Source: Halonatronomonas sp964558325
Lineage (GTDB): Bacteria > Bacillota > Halanaerobiia > Halanaerobiales > Halarsenatibacteraceae
Direction of reading: 5' to 3'
DNA: 64,000 nt
NCBI GenBank assembly: GCA_964558325.1
Contig: CAZLCX010000008.1
Location: 37,109 to 101,108 of the forward strand
Program-made: the position numbers and the translations under genes
Shown: piece by piece, positions 27,061-34,732 of the stretch
How positions within the stretch are numbered: position 1 is the first letter of the stretch
Layout: each line of letters opens with the position of its first letter
Notes under the pieces: model-generated
Databases searched by the model: none
The model's input: only the letters and a program-made list of their open reading frames with translations
Told to the model about the DNA's origin: nothing

Positions 27061-28018
27061 TTAAAACACCTTCATTTTTAAGAGCTTTATTAATTTCTAA
27101 CTGCATTAATCTGGCAGCTTCGGCTGCTGCCTGACCAAATTCTTTTTCACTATATTTATTATTATATGGCTCTTTTCTATATGCAAAGATTATTGAACGG
27201 GCAGAATTTACTATACCTCCATATCCATTATTATCAAAACCGGCAATAACATCTTCTGCACCACCACCCTGAGCACCATAACCAGGTATTAAAAAGAAGG
27301 TGTGGGGCATTAACTTTCTTAAATTTGCCAATTCTTCAGGACAAGTAGCACCAACGACCGCCCCAAGATTACTGTATCCAGTTTCACCCCGATAATTTTT
27401 ACCCCATTTTTCAAATTTTAAGGCCAGTTCCTCATAAAAACTCCGGCCAGATTCTAATTTCAAATTTTGTAAATCTTCAGCTCCAGGATTAGAAGTTCTG
27501 ACTAAACCAAATACTCCATTTTCTTTATTTTCAAGAAATGGTTCTATACCCTCAAAACCGAGAAATGGATTTATTGTTAAAGCATCAGATTTTACAAAGC
27601 CCAGACTTTTTTGATTTTTATTATAACCTTTATTTAAATATGCATTATAATAACCTCTGGCAGAGCTACCAATATCATTTCTCTTCCCATCAACAATTAC
27701 CATTAAACCAGCTTCATGAGCATACTCTACTGTAGCTTTAAATGTTTCTAAGCCTGGTACCCCAAGCTGCTCATAAAAAGCTAATTGTGGTTTAACAACA
27801 GCAGTATATGGTTTTACATTTTCAATAATAATCTGATTAAATAATTTAACTGCACTGGCTAAACTTTTTAAATATTCAATCTGATTATTAGCTTCATATA
27901 CACCATTCTCGTCCATTAGATACTCTGGAATTTGATCTATATGAGGATCTAAACCTACACAAATTCGACTTTTTTTCCTGTCAATTTGAGATATTAAACG
28001 ATCAATAAATAAGCTCAG
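27053..28018 (-). CDS. pyrF: Orotidine-5'-phosphate decarboxylase (subfamily 2), apparent CTG start
   Basis: About 321 residues from the proposed start. The catalytic Asp-Lys-Asp cluster is in VDGKRNDIGSS; ICVGLDPHI and LTINPFLG are also typical. It converts OMP to UMP. The length and N-terminus (FIDRLISQIDRKKSRICVGLDP) fit subfamily 2. An in-frame ATG at 28039 precedes the only good ribosome binding site (GAGGTGG). Exactly 8 nt after GAGG the in-frame codon is CTG 28018, so CTG is the likely start, with ATG 28039 the alternative. The choice does not alter the family call. It lies 17-38 bp inside the pyrC 3' end. Confidence 0.9.
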   Translation of the reverse strand: MSLFIDRLISQIDRKKSRICVGLDPHIDQIPEYLMDENGVYEANNQIEYLKSLASAVKLFNQIIIENVKPYTAVVKPQLAFYEQLGVPGLETFKATVEYAHEAGLMVIVDGKRNDIGSSARGYYNAYLNKGYNKNQKSLGFVKSDALTINPFLGFEGIEPFLENKENGVFGLVRTSNPGAEDLQNLKLESGRSFYEELALKFEKWGKNYRGETGYSNLGAVVGATCPEELANLRKLMPHTFFLIPGYGAQGGGAEDVIAGFDNNGYGGIVNSARSIIFAYRKEPYNNKYSEKEFGQAAAEAARLMQLEINKALKNEGVLND

Positions 28019-29300
28019 CTTGACCACCTCTATTATCATATATTATATTACCATTTTTAATTGTTAATTTAACCTGACCGGTTAATTCTTGATTATTATA
28101 AGGTGAATGTTTGCCCTGGGACTTAAACTTATTTGTATCTACAACCCAGCTTTCTTTTTCAGCAAATATTGTAATATCAGCAGTTGCTCCTGGCTGCAGA
28201 CCTATCTTATCTAATTTTAATATCTCTGCTGGATTATAGTACATTAATTCTATTACCTGATTCCAATCCAGTTTATCTTCCCTTATTAAGTAATGATGAA
28301 GAACTGATAAAGCAGTCTCTAAACCAGAAATTCCAAAAGCAGCTGAATCAATTGTTCCCATCTTTTCTTCATAGGTATGAGGAGCATGATCTGTTGCTAT
28401 AACAGAAAGCTCTCCATCTCCCACCGCTTTTATCAAAACATCTCTATCTTTTTCTGTCCTCAGGGGAGGATTAACTTTCATAGCAGTATTATAATCCTGC
28501 AGATTTGCATCCGTCAATGTTAAATGATGAGGAGTAACTTCTGCTGTCACATTAATTCCATTCTCCCTAGCCGCTTTAACAAGCTCAAAACCTCTTGCAG
28601 TACTTAAATGAGCAATATGGAGTCTGGCTCCTGTGAGATCAGCCAGAGCAATATCTCTTGCAATCATAACTTCTTCCGCTGCAGCTGGAATCGGTTTTAA
28701 CCCTAACTTAGTTGAATAAAAACCTTCGTGCATAACCCCTTCAGCTGCTAAATTCAAGTCTTCACAGTGACTAATAATTGGAAGGTCAAAGGGTCTTGCA
28801 TATTCCATTGCCCTGCGCATTACTTCGCTATCCATTACTGGATTACCATCATCAGTAATACCTTTAACACCAGATCTAGAGAGAAAACCAATCTCAGCTA
28901 ATTCCTTACCTGAACTACCTTTTGTAATTGATCCTAGCGGGATAACATCTACTAAAGCCTCCTGAGCCCTGGCTTTTATTAACTCAATCGTGGCAGGATT
29001 ATCAGCTATTGGATCTGTATTTGGCATCGCTGCTACTGTGGTAATTCCACCTGCAGCTGCAGCTTCACAACCAGTCTTAATAGTCTCCTTTTCTTCATAG
29101 CCTGGTTCTCTCAAATGTACATGCATATCTATTAAACCAGGTAAGATTTTGGCACCATCTAAGTTTATAATTTTTGTATTATTCTCTTCAATCTTTTCAG
29201 CAATTTCAACTATCTTTTCGTCTTCTATTAAAATATCAACTCTTTCTGGAAATTCATTTCTTGAATCAACTGGACAACCATTTTTAAGCAAGAGCTTCAT
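28002..29300 (-). CDS. pyrC: Dihydroorotase, class I
   Basis: 432 residues of the amidohydrolase superfamily. Metal motifs are DMHVHLREPG (about 57-66), ISHCED, HIAHLST and the catalytic ATDHAPH. It cyclises carbamoyl aspartate to dihydroorotate. ATG 29300 is 6 nt after GGAGG and overlaps the pyrB stop by 17 bp. Confidence 0.96.
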   Translation of the reverse strand: MKLLLKNGCPVDSRNEFPERVDILIEDEKIVEIAEKIEENNTKIINLDGAKILPGLIDMHVHLREPGYEEKETIKTGCEAAAAGGITTVAAMPNTDPIADNPATIELIKARAQEALVDVIPLGSITKGSSGKELAEIGFLSRSGVKGITDDGNPVMDSEVMRRAMEYARPFDLPIISHCEDLNLAAEGVMHEGFYSTKLGLKPIPAAAEEVMIARDIALADLTGARLHIAHLSTARGFELVKAARENGINVTAEVTPHHLTLTDANLQDYNTAMKVNPPLRTEKDRDVLIKAVGDGELSVIATDHAPHTYEEKMGTIDSAAFGISGLETALSVLHHYLIREDKLDWNQVIELMYYNPAEILKLDKIGLQPGATADITIFAEKESWVVDTNKFKSQGKHSPYNNQELTGQVKLTIKNGNIIYDNRGGQAELIY

Positions 29301-30222
29301 GTTTTACCTCCTTACCAGCTAGCAAATAAAGTAGCGCCATTCTTATAGCTACACCATTGGCAACCTGTTCAGTTATTACCGACTGTTTACTATCAGCAAC
29401 ATTAGATTCTATCTCAACACCGCGATTCATTGGTCCTGGATGCATAACCAGGGCTTCAGGCTTTAAACGGTCCTGCCTCTCTTTATTTATACCATATAAA
29501 TATCTATATTCTCTTAAAGAGGGAAATAATCCCCGTTCCTGTCTCTCAAGCTGAATTCTTAAGATATTAACTGCATCAACACCTTTTAAGGCTTCATCAA
29601 CATCCTGATACACTTTAACTCCAGCCTGTTCAATTCCCATTGGAATCAATGTCGCTGGACCGCAAAGTCTTACTTCAGCACCAAGGGTTAATAAACCCCA
29701 GATATTTGATCTGGCAACTCTAGAGTGGGCAATATCCCCAATTATTAAAACCTTTTTCCCTTTCAAACTTCCAAGCTTATCCCAGATAGTAAATATATCA
29801 AGTAAAGCCTGGGTTGGGTGAGCATGGGCACCATCTCCTGCATTTAAAACAGCTGCCTGCAGGTTATCTCCTAAATATTTTGCTGCACCTGGATGACTAT
29901 GTCTTACAACTACCACATCTGCTGCCATAACCTCCATTGTTCTGGCTGTATCAAGTAAAGTTTCTCCTTTAACAACACTACTGGCCTTTTTTGAAATACT
30001 CATAACATCTGCACTTAACCTTTTTGCTGCCAGGTCAAAGGATGATTTTGTTCTGGTGCTTGGTTCAAAGAAAAGATTAACAACTGTCTTACCCCTTAAT
30101 GTAGGAACTTTTTTAACTGATCTGGTAAAAATATCTTTCATAGAACTTGCTGTCTCAAGAATTCCATAAATTTCTTCTTCTGTTAAGCCATCAAGAGCAA
30201 TAAAGTCTTTCTGTTTTAACAT
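29284..30222 (-). CDS. pyrB: Aspartate carbamoyltransferase, catalytic subunit
   Basis: 312 residues. The carbamoyl-phosphate motif FFEPSTRTKSSF, then HPTQALLDIFTI and HPGPMNRGVEI, are diagnostic. It makes carbamoyl aspartate from carbamoyl phosphate and aspartate. First gene of pyrBCFKDE. No pyrI regulatory subunit follows, as is usual in Firmicutes. Expression is governed by the PyrR attenuator directly upstream. Confidence 0.97.
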   Translation of the reverse strand: MLKQKDFIALDGLTEEEIYGILETASSMKDIFTRSVKKVPTLRGKTVVNLFFEPSTRTKSSFDLAAKRLSADVMSISKKASSVVKGETLLDTARTMEVMAADVVVVRHSHPGAAKYLGDNLQAAVLNAGDGAHAHPTQALLDIFTIWDKLGSLKGKKVLIIGDIAHSRVARSNIWGLLTLGAEVRLCGPATLIPMGIEQAGVKVYQDVDEALKGVDAVNILRIQLERQERGLFPSLREYRYLYGINKERQDRLKPEALVMHPGPMNRGVEIESNVADSKQSVITEQVANGVAIRMALLYLLAGKEVKHEALA

Positions 30223-30274
30223 CGAGCCACCTCCATTTGAGTTTGGGAAGGCCCATCAGTCTGGAAAATTACAT

Positions 30275-30306
30275 AAAAAAAACTCTCTACCAACCGGTAG
30301 AGAGGT
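30275..30306 (-). terminator. Attenuator terminator of the pyr operon
   Basis: On the minus strand CTCTCTACC and GGTAGAGAG form a perfect 9-bp stem with a 4-nt loop followed by eight T residues, about 55 bp before pyrB. It is the terminator half of a PyrR-controlled leader. Confidence 0.85.
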
Positions 30307-30364
30307 AATTATGCGAGGAATTACAGGTATAATTTTCCTAAAAACTTACCTGCAATTATTATGA

Positions 30365-30390
30365 ATCCTTTTCCAGCCTCACAGGACCGG
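30365..30390 (-). promoter_or_regulatory. PyrR-binding anti-antiterminator in the pyr leader
   Basis: The RNA reads GGUCCUGUGAGGCUGGAAAAGG, close to the conserved PyrR box (GUCCNGAGAGGCU...AAGG). When UMP or UTP is abundant, PyrR binding here stabilises this hairpin, prevents the antiterminator and allows the downstream terminator to form. pyrR itself is not in the window. Confidence 0.85.
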
Positions 30391-30420
30391 TTTAAAAGTT
30401 AATACTATTCATTTATATTA

Positions 30421-30449
30421 ACCATATCAGATAAAATTATTTTTGTAAA
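30421..30449 (-). promoter_or_regulatory. Probable sigma-A promoter of the pyr operon
   Basis: On the minus strand TTTACA and TATGGT are separated by 17 bp, placed 30 bp upstream of the PyrR box. Confidence 0.5.
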
Positions 30450-30480
30450 GAGTCTATCTTAACATTTTATTAAATGAAAC

Positions 30481-32841
30481 TTATTTTAACTTTAAAACAG
30501 CACCATCTAAAGCAGGAATATCCACCCTTAATTGATCATTTATAAAGAGGTGATTACCCCCCTGATATATATCAGCATAGGCTGAAGAGTTTAAGCTAAT
30601 TTCATTTTCACCAGTGGTTTTAGCCATCCCTAACCTACTATAACTGGTATTAAGCTGTTCAGGGCTTAATCTTACTTCTTTGGATTCATCACTATTATTA
30701 ATTAAAACCAGGACTATATCATCCTGATACTCTCTTAAAAAACCATAAATATCAGGATCATCGGTCTCAATTAATTTAATAGTTCCTTTTCTCAGTACGA
30801 TATTATCCTTCCTTAACTTAATCAGGTCAGTCACAAAATCTCTCATTTCATCATCTGGACTCACATAACCTCTATCTTCCCAGATCATTGTCCTCCGATT
30901 ATCCGGGTCCTCTCCGCCTTCCATAGCAATTTCATCGCCATAATAAATCATTGGAGCCCCAGGATAAGTAAATTGAAGAAACATACTTAAAGCAAAACGA
31001 TCTTTATCCCCATCAAGCAAAGTCAGATACCTTTGAGTGTCATGACTGCCAAGTAAATTTTGTAATGAATAAACAGCCTGCTCAGGATAATCAAAAAATA
31101 ATTTCATCATCTGATTATGAAATTCTTCAGCTGTTATATCTCTCTTGCCTATGAAGTTATTGACAGCGTCTCTAAAACGATAATTCATAACAGCATCAAA
31201 TTCATCGCCCTCAAGATACTCTCTAGCATTTCCCCAGACTTCACCTGTCAGATAAAGATCCTCATCATAATTTTTGACAAACTCCCGCCATTCTTTCCAG
31301 AATTCTGGATTAGTCCCCTTTACATCCATAGGTACATCCAATCTCCAGCCAGCTATTCCTGCATCAAGCCACTGTTCCGTTATCTCAAATATATACTCCT
31401 TTACTTCTGGATTATTTAAGTTTAGCTCAGGCATATGACCATGTCCCCACCAGGCATCATAATTAGGTTCTACCGTCTCACTCTGCTCATATAGAGGTAT
31501 TACAGGAAAATCATGAATATTAAACCAGTCAACATATTCAGAGTCTTCTCCATGTTCCACAACATCCTGAAAAGCCCAGTGTTCATAACCTACATGATTG
31601 AAAACACCATCCAGTATTACTCTTATTCCGGCAGAATCTAATTTCTCCACTAATTCTGCAAAATATTCCTGAGACCTTTCCTGATCACCAGAATATACTA
31701 AACTATCATCGATATATTCAAAACCTGATGTATTATAACGATGATTTGCACTGGCTTCAAAAATCGGATTGAAATAGATGGCATTTATTCCTAAGTCCTC
31801 TAGATAAGGAATTTTTTCTTCAACACCTAATAGATCGCCTCCATAATAGACAAAATAACCGGCCTGAGGATTGATCGAATTATCTCCGTCAACAACACCA
31901 TCAGGACCTAACACAGGATCTTCTGAAGGAGCAACCCCCTGATCCCAATCAGGAATATAACTTTCATAACGATTATCTACATCCTGATAAAGCTCAGTCA
32001 ACTCTGGATCATTATTGGAATTACCATTTGCAAAACGATCTGGAAAAATCTGATAAAACATCGCATGATGAGACCATTCAGGCGTAGTAAATATTTTTCT
32101 TTCTGAAATATCTACTGTAATAGGCTCAACTTCATCAAATTCTTCAGCAACTTCTTCGCCATAATACACGCTATTATCACCATCAATGACTTCAAAGAGA
32201 TAGCTAAATTGATCATTATTAATCTCTAGAACGGCTCTGTAGTATTCACCATTATCATAGACCATAAAGGGTTTTAGATCTTCTATTCTTTCATCTGTTT
32301 GATCAAATATATGAACCTTTACTTCTTCAACCTCTTCTTTTCTGGTCTGAAATCTAAAAGAAAAACTATTATCAGAAATCGGATTCAAATAACGATGGTC
32401 ATCACTATTATGATGTAAAAGTTCCTTAGTTATCTCTCCGTCGCCTCTGGTTCCAGGACCTTCAACGGCATCATCTGATTCACCAACTCTGATTACTGCA
32501 TTTTCACCGCCAAACCCATCAGGAGCGTAATCATCTGCATCTTCTGGCGTCTGCCAATTAGTTCCATCAATAACAAATTTGTATTCATACTCTCCAGGCT
32601 CAAGATATACAGTAACTCTATAAACACCATTATCTTCTTCCATTAAAGTTTCCTGGGGGTTCCAGTCATTAAATTCTCCAGCCAGATAAACCTCATCTAC
32701 TGCAATTGGTGGTTCATAACTAAATTCAACTTCTATTAATCCAGGCTCTGGTTCAGTAACAGCCTGCACATTGGCACCAACCACCATTGTCACCAGCAGA
32801 GCAAAAACTATAACCAATAAATTAATTTTATTTTTAAAGAT
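30481..32841 (-). CDS. Secreted GH13 alpha-amylase/neopullulanase-type enzyme, apparent ATC start
   Basis: About 786 residues. After a signal peptide (KNKINLLVIVFALLV...VQA) come an E-set/CBM48-like starch module (VYLAGEFNDWNPQE; EYEYKFVIDG), a second N-terminal beta domain and a GH13 barrel. The catalytic triad is Asp in WRLDV (about 500), Glu in TGEVW (about 532) and Asp in SHDTQR (about 598). It should hydrolyse starch, pullulan or cyclodextrins outside the cytoplasm. No ATG fits: TTG 32817 would remove the basic part of the signal peptide and lies far from the ribosome binding site. ATC 32841 is 8 nt after AAGGGG and is the likely start. Confidence 0.9.
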   Translation of the reverse strand: MFKNKINLLVIVFALLVTMVVGANVQAVTEPEPGLIEVEFSYEPPIAVDEVYLAGEFNDWNPQETLMEEDNGVYRVTVYLEPGEYEYKFVIDGTNWQTPEDADDYAPDGFGGENAVIRVGESDDAVEGPGTRGDGEITKELLHHNSDDHRYLNPISDNSFSFRFQTRKEEVEEVKVHIFDQTDERIEDLKPFMVYDNGEYYRAVLEINNDQFSYLFEVIDGDNSVYYGEEVAEEFDEVEPITVDISERKIFTTPEWSHHAMFYQIFPDRFANGNSNNDPELTELYQDVDNRYESYIPDWDQGVAPSEDPVLGPDGVVDGDNSINPQAGYFVYYGGDLLGVEEKIPYLEDLGINAIYFNPIFEASANHRYNTSGFEYIDDSLVYSGDQERSQEYFAELVEKLDSAGIRVILDGVFNHVGYEHWAFQDVVEHGEDSEYVDWFNIHDFPVIPLYEQSETVEPNYDAWWGHGHMPELNLNNPEVKEYIFEITEQWLDAGIAGWRLDVPMDVKGTNPEFWKEWREFVKNYDEDLYLTGEVWGNAREYLEGDEFDAVMNYRFRDAVNNFIGKRDITAEEFHNQMMKLFFDYPEQAVYSLQNLLGSHDTQRYLTLLDGDKDRFALSMFLQFTYPGAPMIYYGDEIAMEGGEDPDNRRTMIWEDRGYVSPDDEMRDFVTDLIKLRKDNIVLRKGTIKLIETDDPDIYGFLREYQDDIVLVLINNSDESKEVRLSPEQLNTSYSRLGMAKTTGENEISLNSSAYADIYQGGNHLFINDQLRVDIPALDGAVLKLK

Positions 32842-32876
32842 TTTAACCGCCCCTTTCGTCAGTAATGATAATTACT

Positions 32877-33500
32877 TTATTTTCGTAAAACTGCTCTAAC
32901 TGGAGCACCATAAGCACCTGCAATTTTAATAGGTAGACAGATCAGCTCATAATTTCCTGGTTTAATTTTTCTAAGATCAACACCTTCCAGAGCAATAGTA
33001 TCACCGGCCCCTAAAAATATTTCATGGGGTTCTATTAAATCATCAAATGGAGCTATAGAAAAATAATCAATACCTAAAAGCTTAACTCCTTTATTAAGCA
33101 GCCAGCTCATTACCTCAGGGGTAAATGACTGATACTCTTTATGAAATCTATCATCCTCAATAAAATCGCTGTTTCCTGTTTTAACTATTAATCTTTTAGT
33201 TCCTTCTGGCACCTTTCCTTCTAAATCAGCAACTTTAATATTTTCATTTCCTTCAACCTCAACAATTAGAACTTCTCCAATCAAAAGGTCTAAATCTAAA
33301 TCGATTAGCTTTTTACCTCCATCTACATAATGGCCAGGGGCATCTATATGGGTCCCAAAATGGGTAGAAGTTTTAATCTCACAAAGATTACAGCGATCTC
33401 CTTTTGATATCTCCTTGAGATATTTTATTTCATAAGAGTCATGGTCAGGCCAGCCTGGTAAATTTTCATCTAAGGTTAATGTTATATCATAGGTTTTCAA
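32877..33500 (-). CDS. Cyclase-family metal-dependent hydrolase (kynurenine formamidase-like)
   Basis: 207 residues. The metal motif HFGTHIDAPGH (about 47-57) is the HxGTHxDxPxH signature of the cyclase/kynurenine formamidase family. Start TTG, 7 nt after GGAGGAG. The substrate is unknown; tryptophan catabolism genes are not nearby. It precedes the amylase gene on the same strand. Confidence 0.85.
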   Translation of the reverse strand: MKTYDITLTLDENLPGWPDHDSYEIKYLKEISKGDRCNLCEIKTSTHFGTHIDAPGHYVDGGKKLIDLDLDLLIGEVLIVEVEGNENIKVADLEGKVPEGTKRLIVKTGNSDFIEDDRFHKEYQSFTPEVMSWLLNKGVKLLGIDYFSIAPFDDLIEPHEIFLGAGDTIALEGVDLRKIKPGNYELICLPIKIAGAYGAPVRAVLRK

Positions 33501-33587
33501 AATAAATCTCCTCCAATTATTTTATTCTGTAAAAATTATCTTTCAATAAGTATTATAACATATTAATTACAAAAATAAGAATTTTAC

Positions 33588-33616
33588 TTGTTATATAGGG
33601 TAAATTTTATTATAAT
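33588..33616 (+). promoter_or_regulatory. Sigma-A promoter of the TVP38/TMEM64-family gene
   Basis: TTGTTA, a 17-bp spacer and TATAAT, located 65 bp before the ATG. A close match to consensus. Confidence 0.65.
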
Positions 33617-33680
33617 TAAGAACAGATGAATTTAAACAATTTTTTTCCATTAAGGTCGTATAATTAAGGTGGTATCTGGG

Positions 33681-34355
33681 ATGTTTAAAAAAACAGGCTT
33701 CAAAATACTAATAGCATCATTAATGTTCATTGCATTATATATATTCTGGGAAGATATTCAGGCTCTGCAAATACAGAGAATAGTTAATGATGTCGATAAT
33801 ACTCTAGTTGCCTCATTAATTATTCTTGGAACATTTTCTCTTAAGTCACTTTTTTTCTTTTTACCATTATTTTTAATCTTTATCTCTTCAGGTATGATCC
33901 TGCCAATTATTCCTGCCGTAATCCTCAGTATACTTGGTGTAACAATTGAATTTTCACTAACATATTTATATGGATATTTTCTAGGAACAGACTTCGTCGA
34001 AAAAATTGCCACTAAATATCCTAAATTTGAAGAGATATTGTCATATAGATCAAGTAATAGTGTCAAAGTAGCATTCTTTTTCCGGCTTGTTCCAGTCATG
34101 CCTGAAGCTGTAAGTTTAGTATTAGGAGCTACTGGCAATAACTATTTAGAATATATTTTGGCTTCTGTAATGGGAATGATCCCTAAATTATTGATTTTCA
34201 CTTCTATCGGTAATGCAATTGTCAATCCAATCTCCCGAATTGACATAGCAGTTTTTATTGGGGCTATTTTAATCTGGTTATTAGCTTTAAAATTATTTCA
34301 GGTAAATGGCAAAAGAAATACTCAGGGAAAAGATAGTCTTCAAACTGAAGAATAA
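33681..34355 (+). CDS. TVP38/TMEM64-family membrane protein
   Basis: 224 residues with about six predicted helices. FRLVPVMPEAVSLVLGATG (about 130-148), followed by GMIPKLLIFTSIG, is the SNARE-associated/VTT domain signature. ATG 33681 is 8 nt after AAGGTGG; an upstream GTG overlaps that site. Bacterial members are linked to lipid or undecaprenyl-carrier scrambling or translocation, but the role of this one is undetermined. Confidence 0.85.
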   Translation: MFKKTGFKILIASLMFIALYIFWEDIQALQIQRIVNDVDNTLVASLIILGTFSLKSLFFFLPLFLIFISSGMILPIIPAVILSILGVTIEFSLTYLYGYFLGTDFVEKIATKYPKFEEILSYRSSNSVKVAFFFRLVPVMPEAVSLVLGATGNNYLEYILASVMGMIPKLLIFTSIGNAIVNPISRIDIAVFIGAILIWLLALKLFQVNGKRNTQGKDSLQTEE

Positions 34356-34364
34356 AAAGATAAA

Positions 34365-34395
34365 CCCAGGCTGGATAGCCTGGGAATCTTATTTA
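34365..34395. terminator. Hairpin between convergent genes, probable bidirectional terminator
   Basis: CCCAGGCT and AGCCTGGG form an 8-bp stem with a 4-nt loop. T-rich tracts flank it on both strands, between the TVP38-type gene and the CopZ-like gene. Confidence 0.65.
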
Positions 34396-34402
34396 AAAAG
34401 TT

Positions 34403-34612
34403 TTAATTAACATCAACAAAATTATAACCTGCTTTTTCAACTGCCTCTCTTAAAAGTCCATAATCTACCTCTTGCTCAAGCTGAATAATTGCCTTATCTG
34501 CATCTGCACTTACATCTGCTGATATTACTCCTTCTATTGCTTCAAGTTCTTCTTGAACCCGTCCTGCACAGTGTTCACAGGACATACCCTTAACTATTAC
34601 TGTCTTCTCCAT
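34403..34612 (-). CDS. Heavy-metal-associated (CopZ-like) metallochaperone
   Basis: 69 residues, one HMA domain. The metal site is GMSCEHCAGRV (about 9-19). It likely binds Cu(I) in the cytoplasm and hands it to a P-type ATPase, but no copA is nearby. ATG with GGAGG. Confidence 0.88.
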   Translation of the reverse strand: MEKTVIVKGMSCEHCAGRVQEELEAIEGVISADVSADADKAIIQLEQEVDYGLLREAVEKAGYNFVDVN

Positions 34613-34687
34613 AATGTCATCCTCCTCTATACCCCTAATTGGTATTTATTAAGTCTATTTTATCAGTCAACTTTAAAACTGTCAAAT

Positions 34688-34716
34688 TAAAACCGTCCTA
34701 TCAAAAGGACGGCTTT
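34688..34716 (-). terminator. Terminator of the OmpA-like gene
   Basis: On the minus strand GCCGTCCT and AGGACGGT form a stem with a 6-nt loop followed by TTTAATTT, starting 17 bp after the stop codon. Confidence 0.75.
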
Positions 34717-34732
34717 GTAAATTAAATATAAA

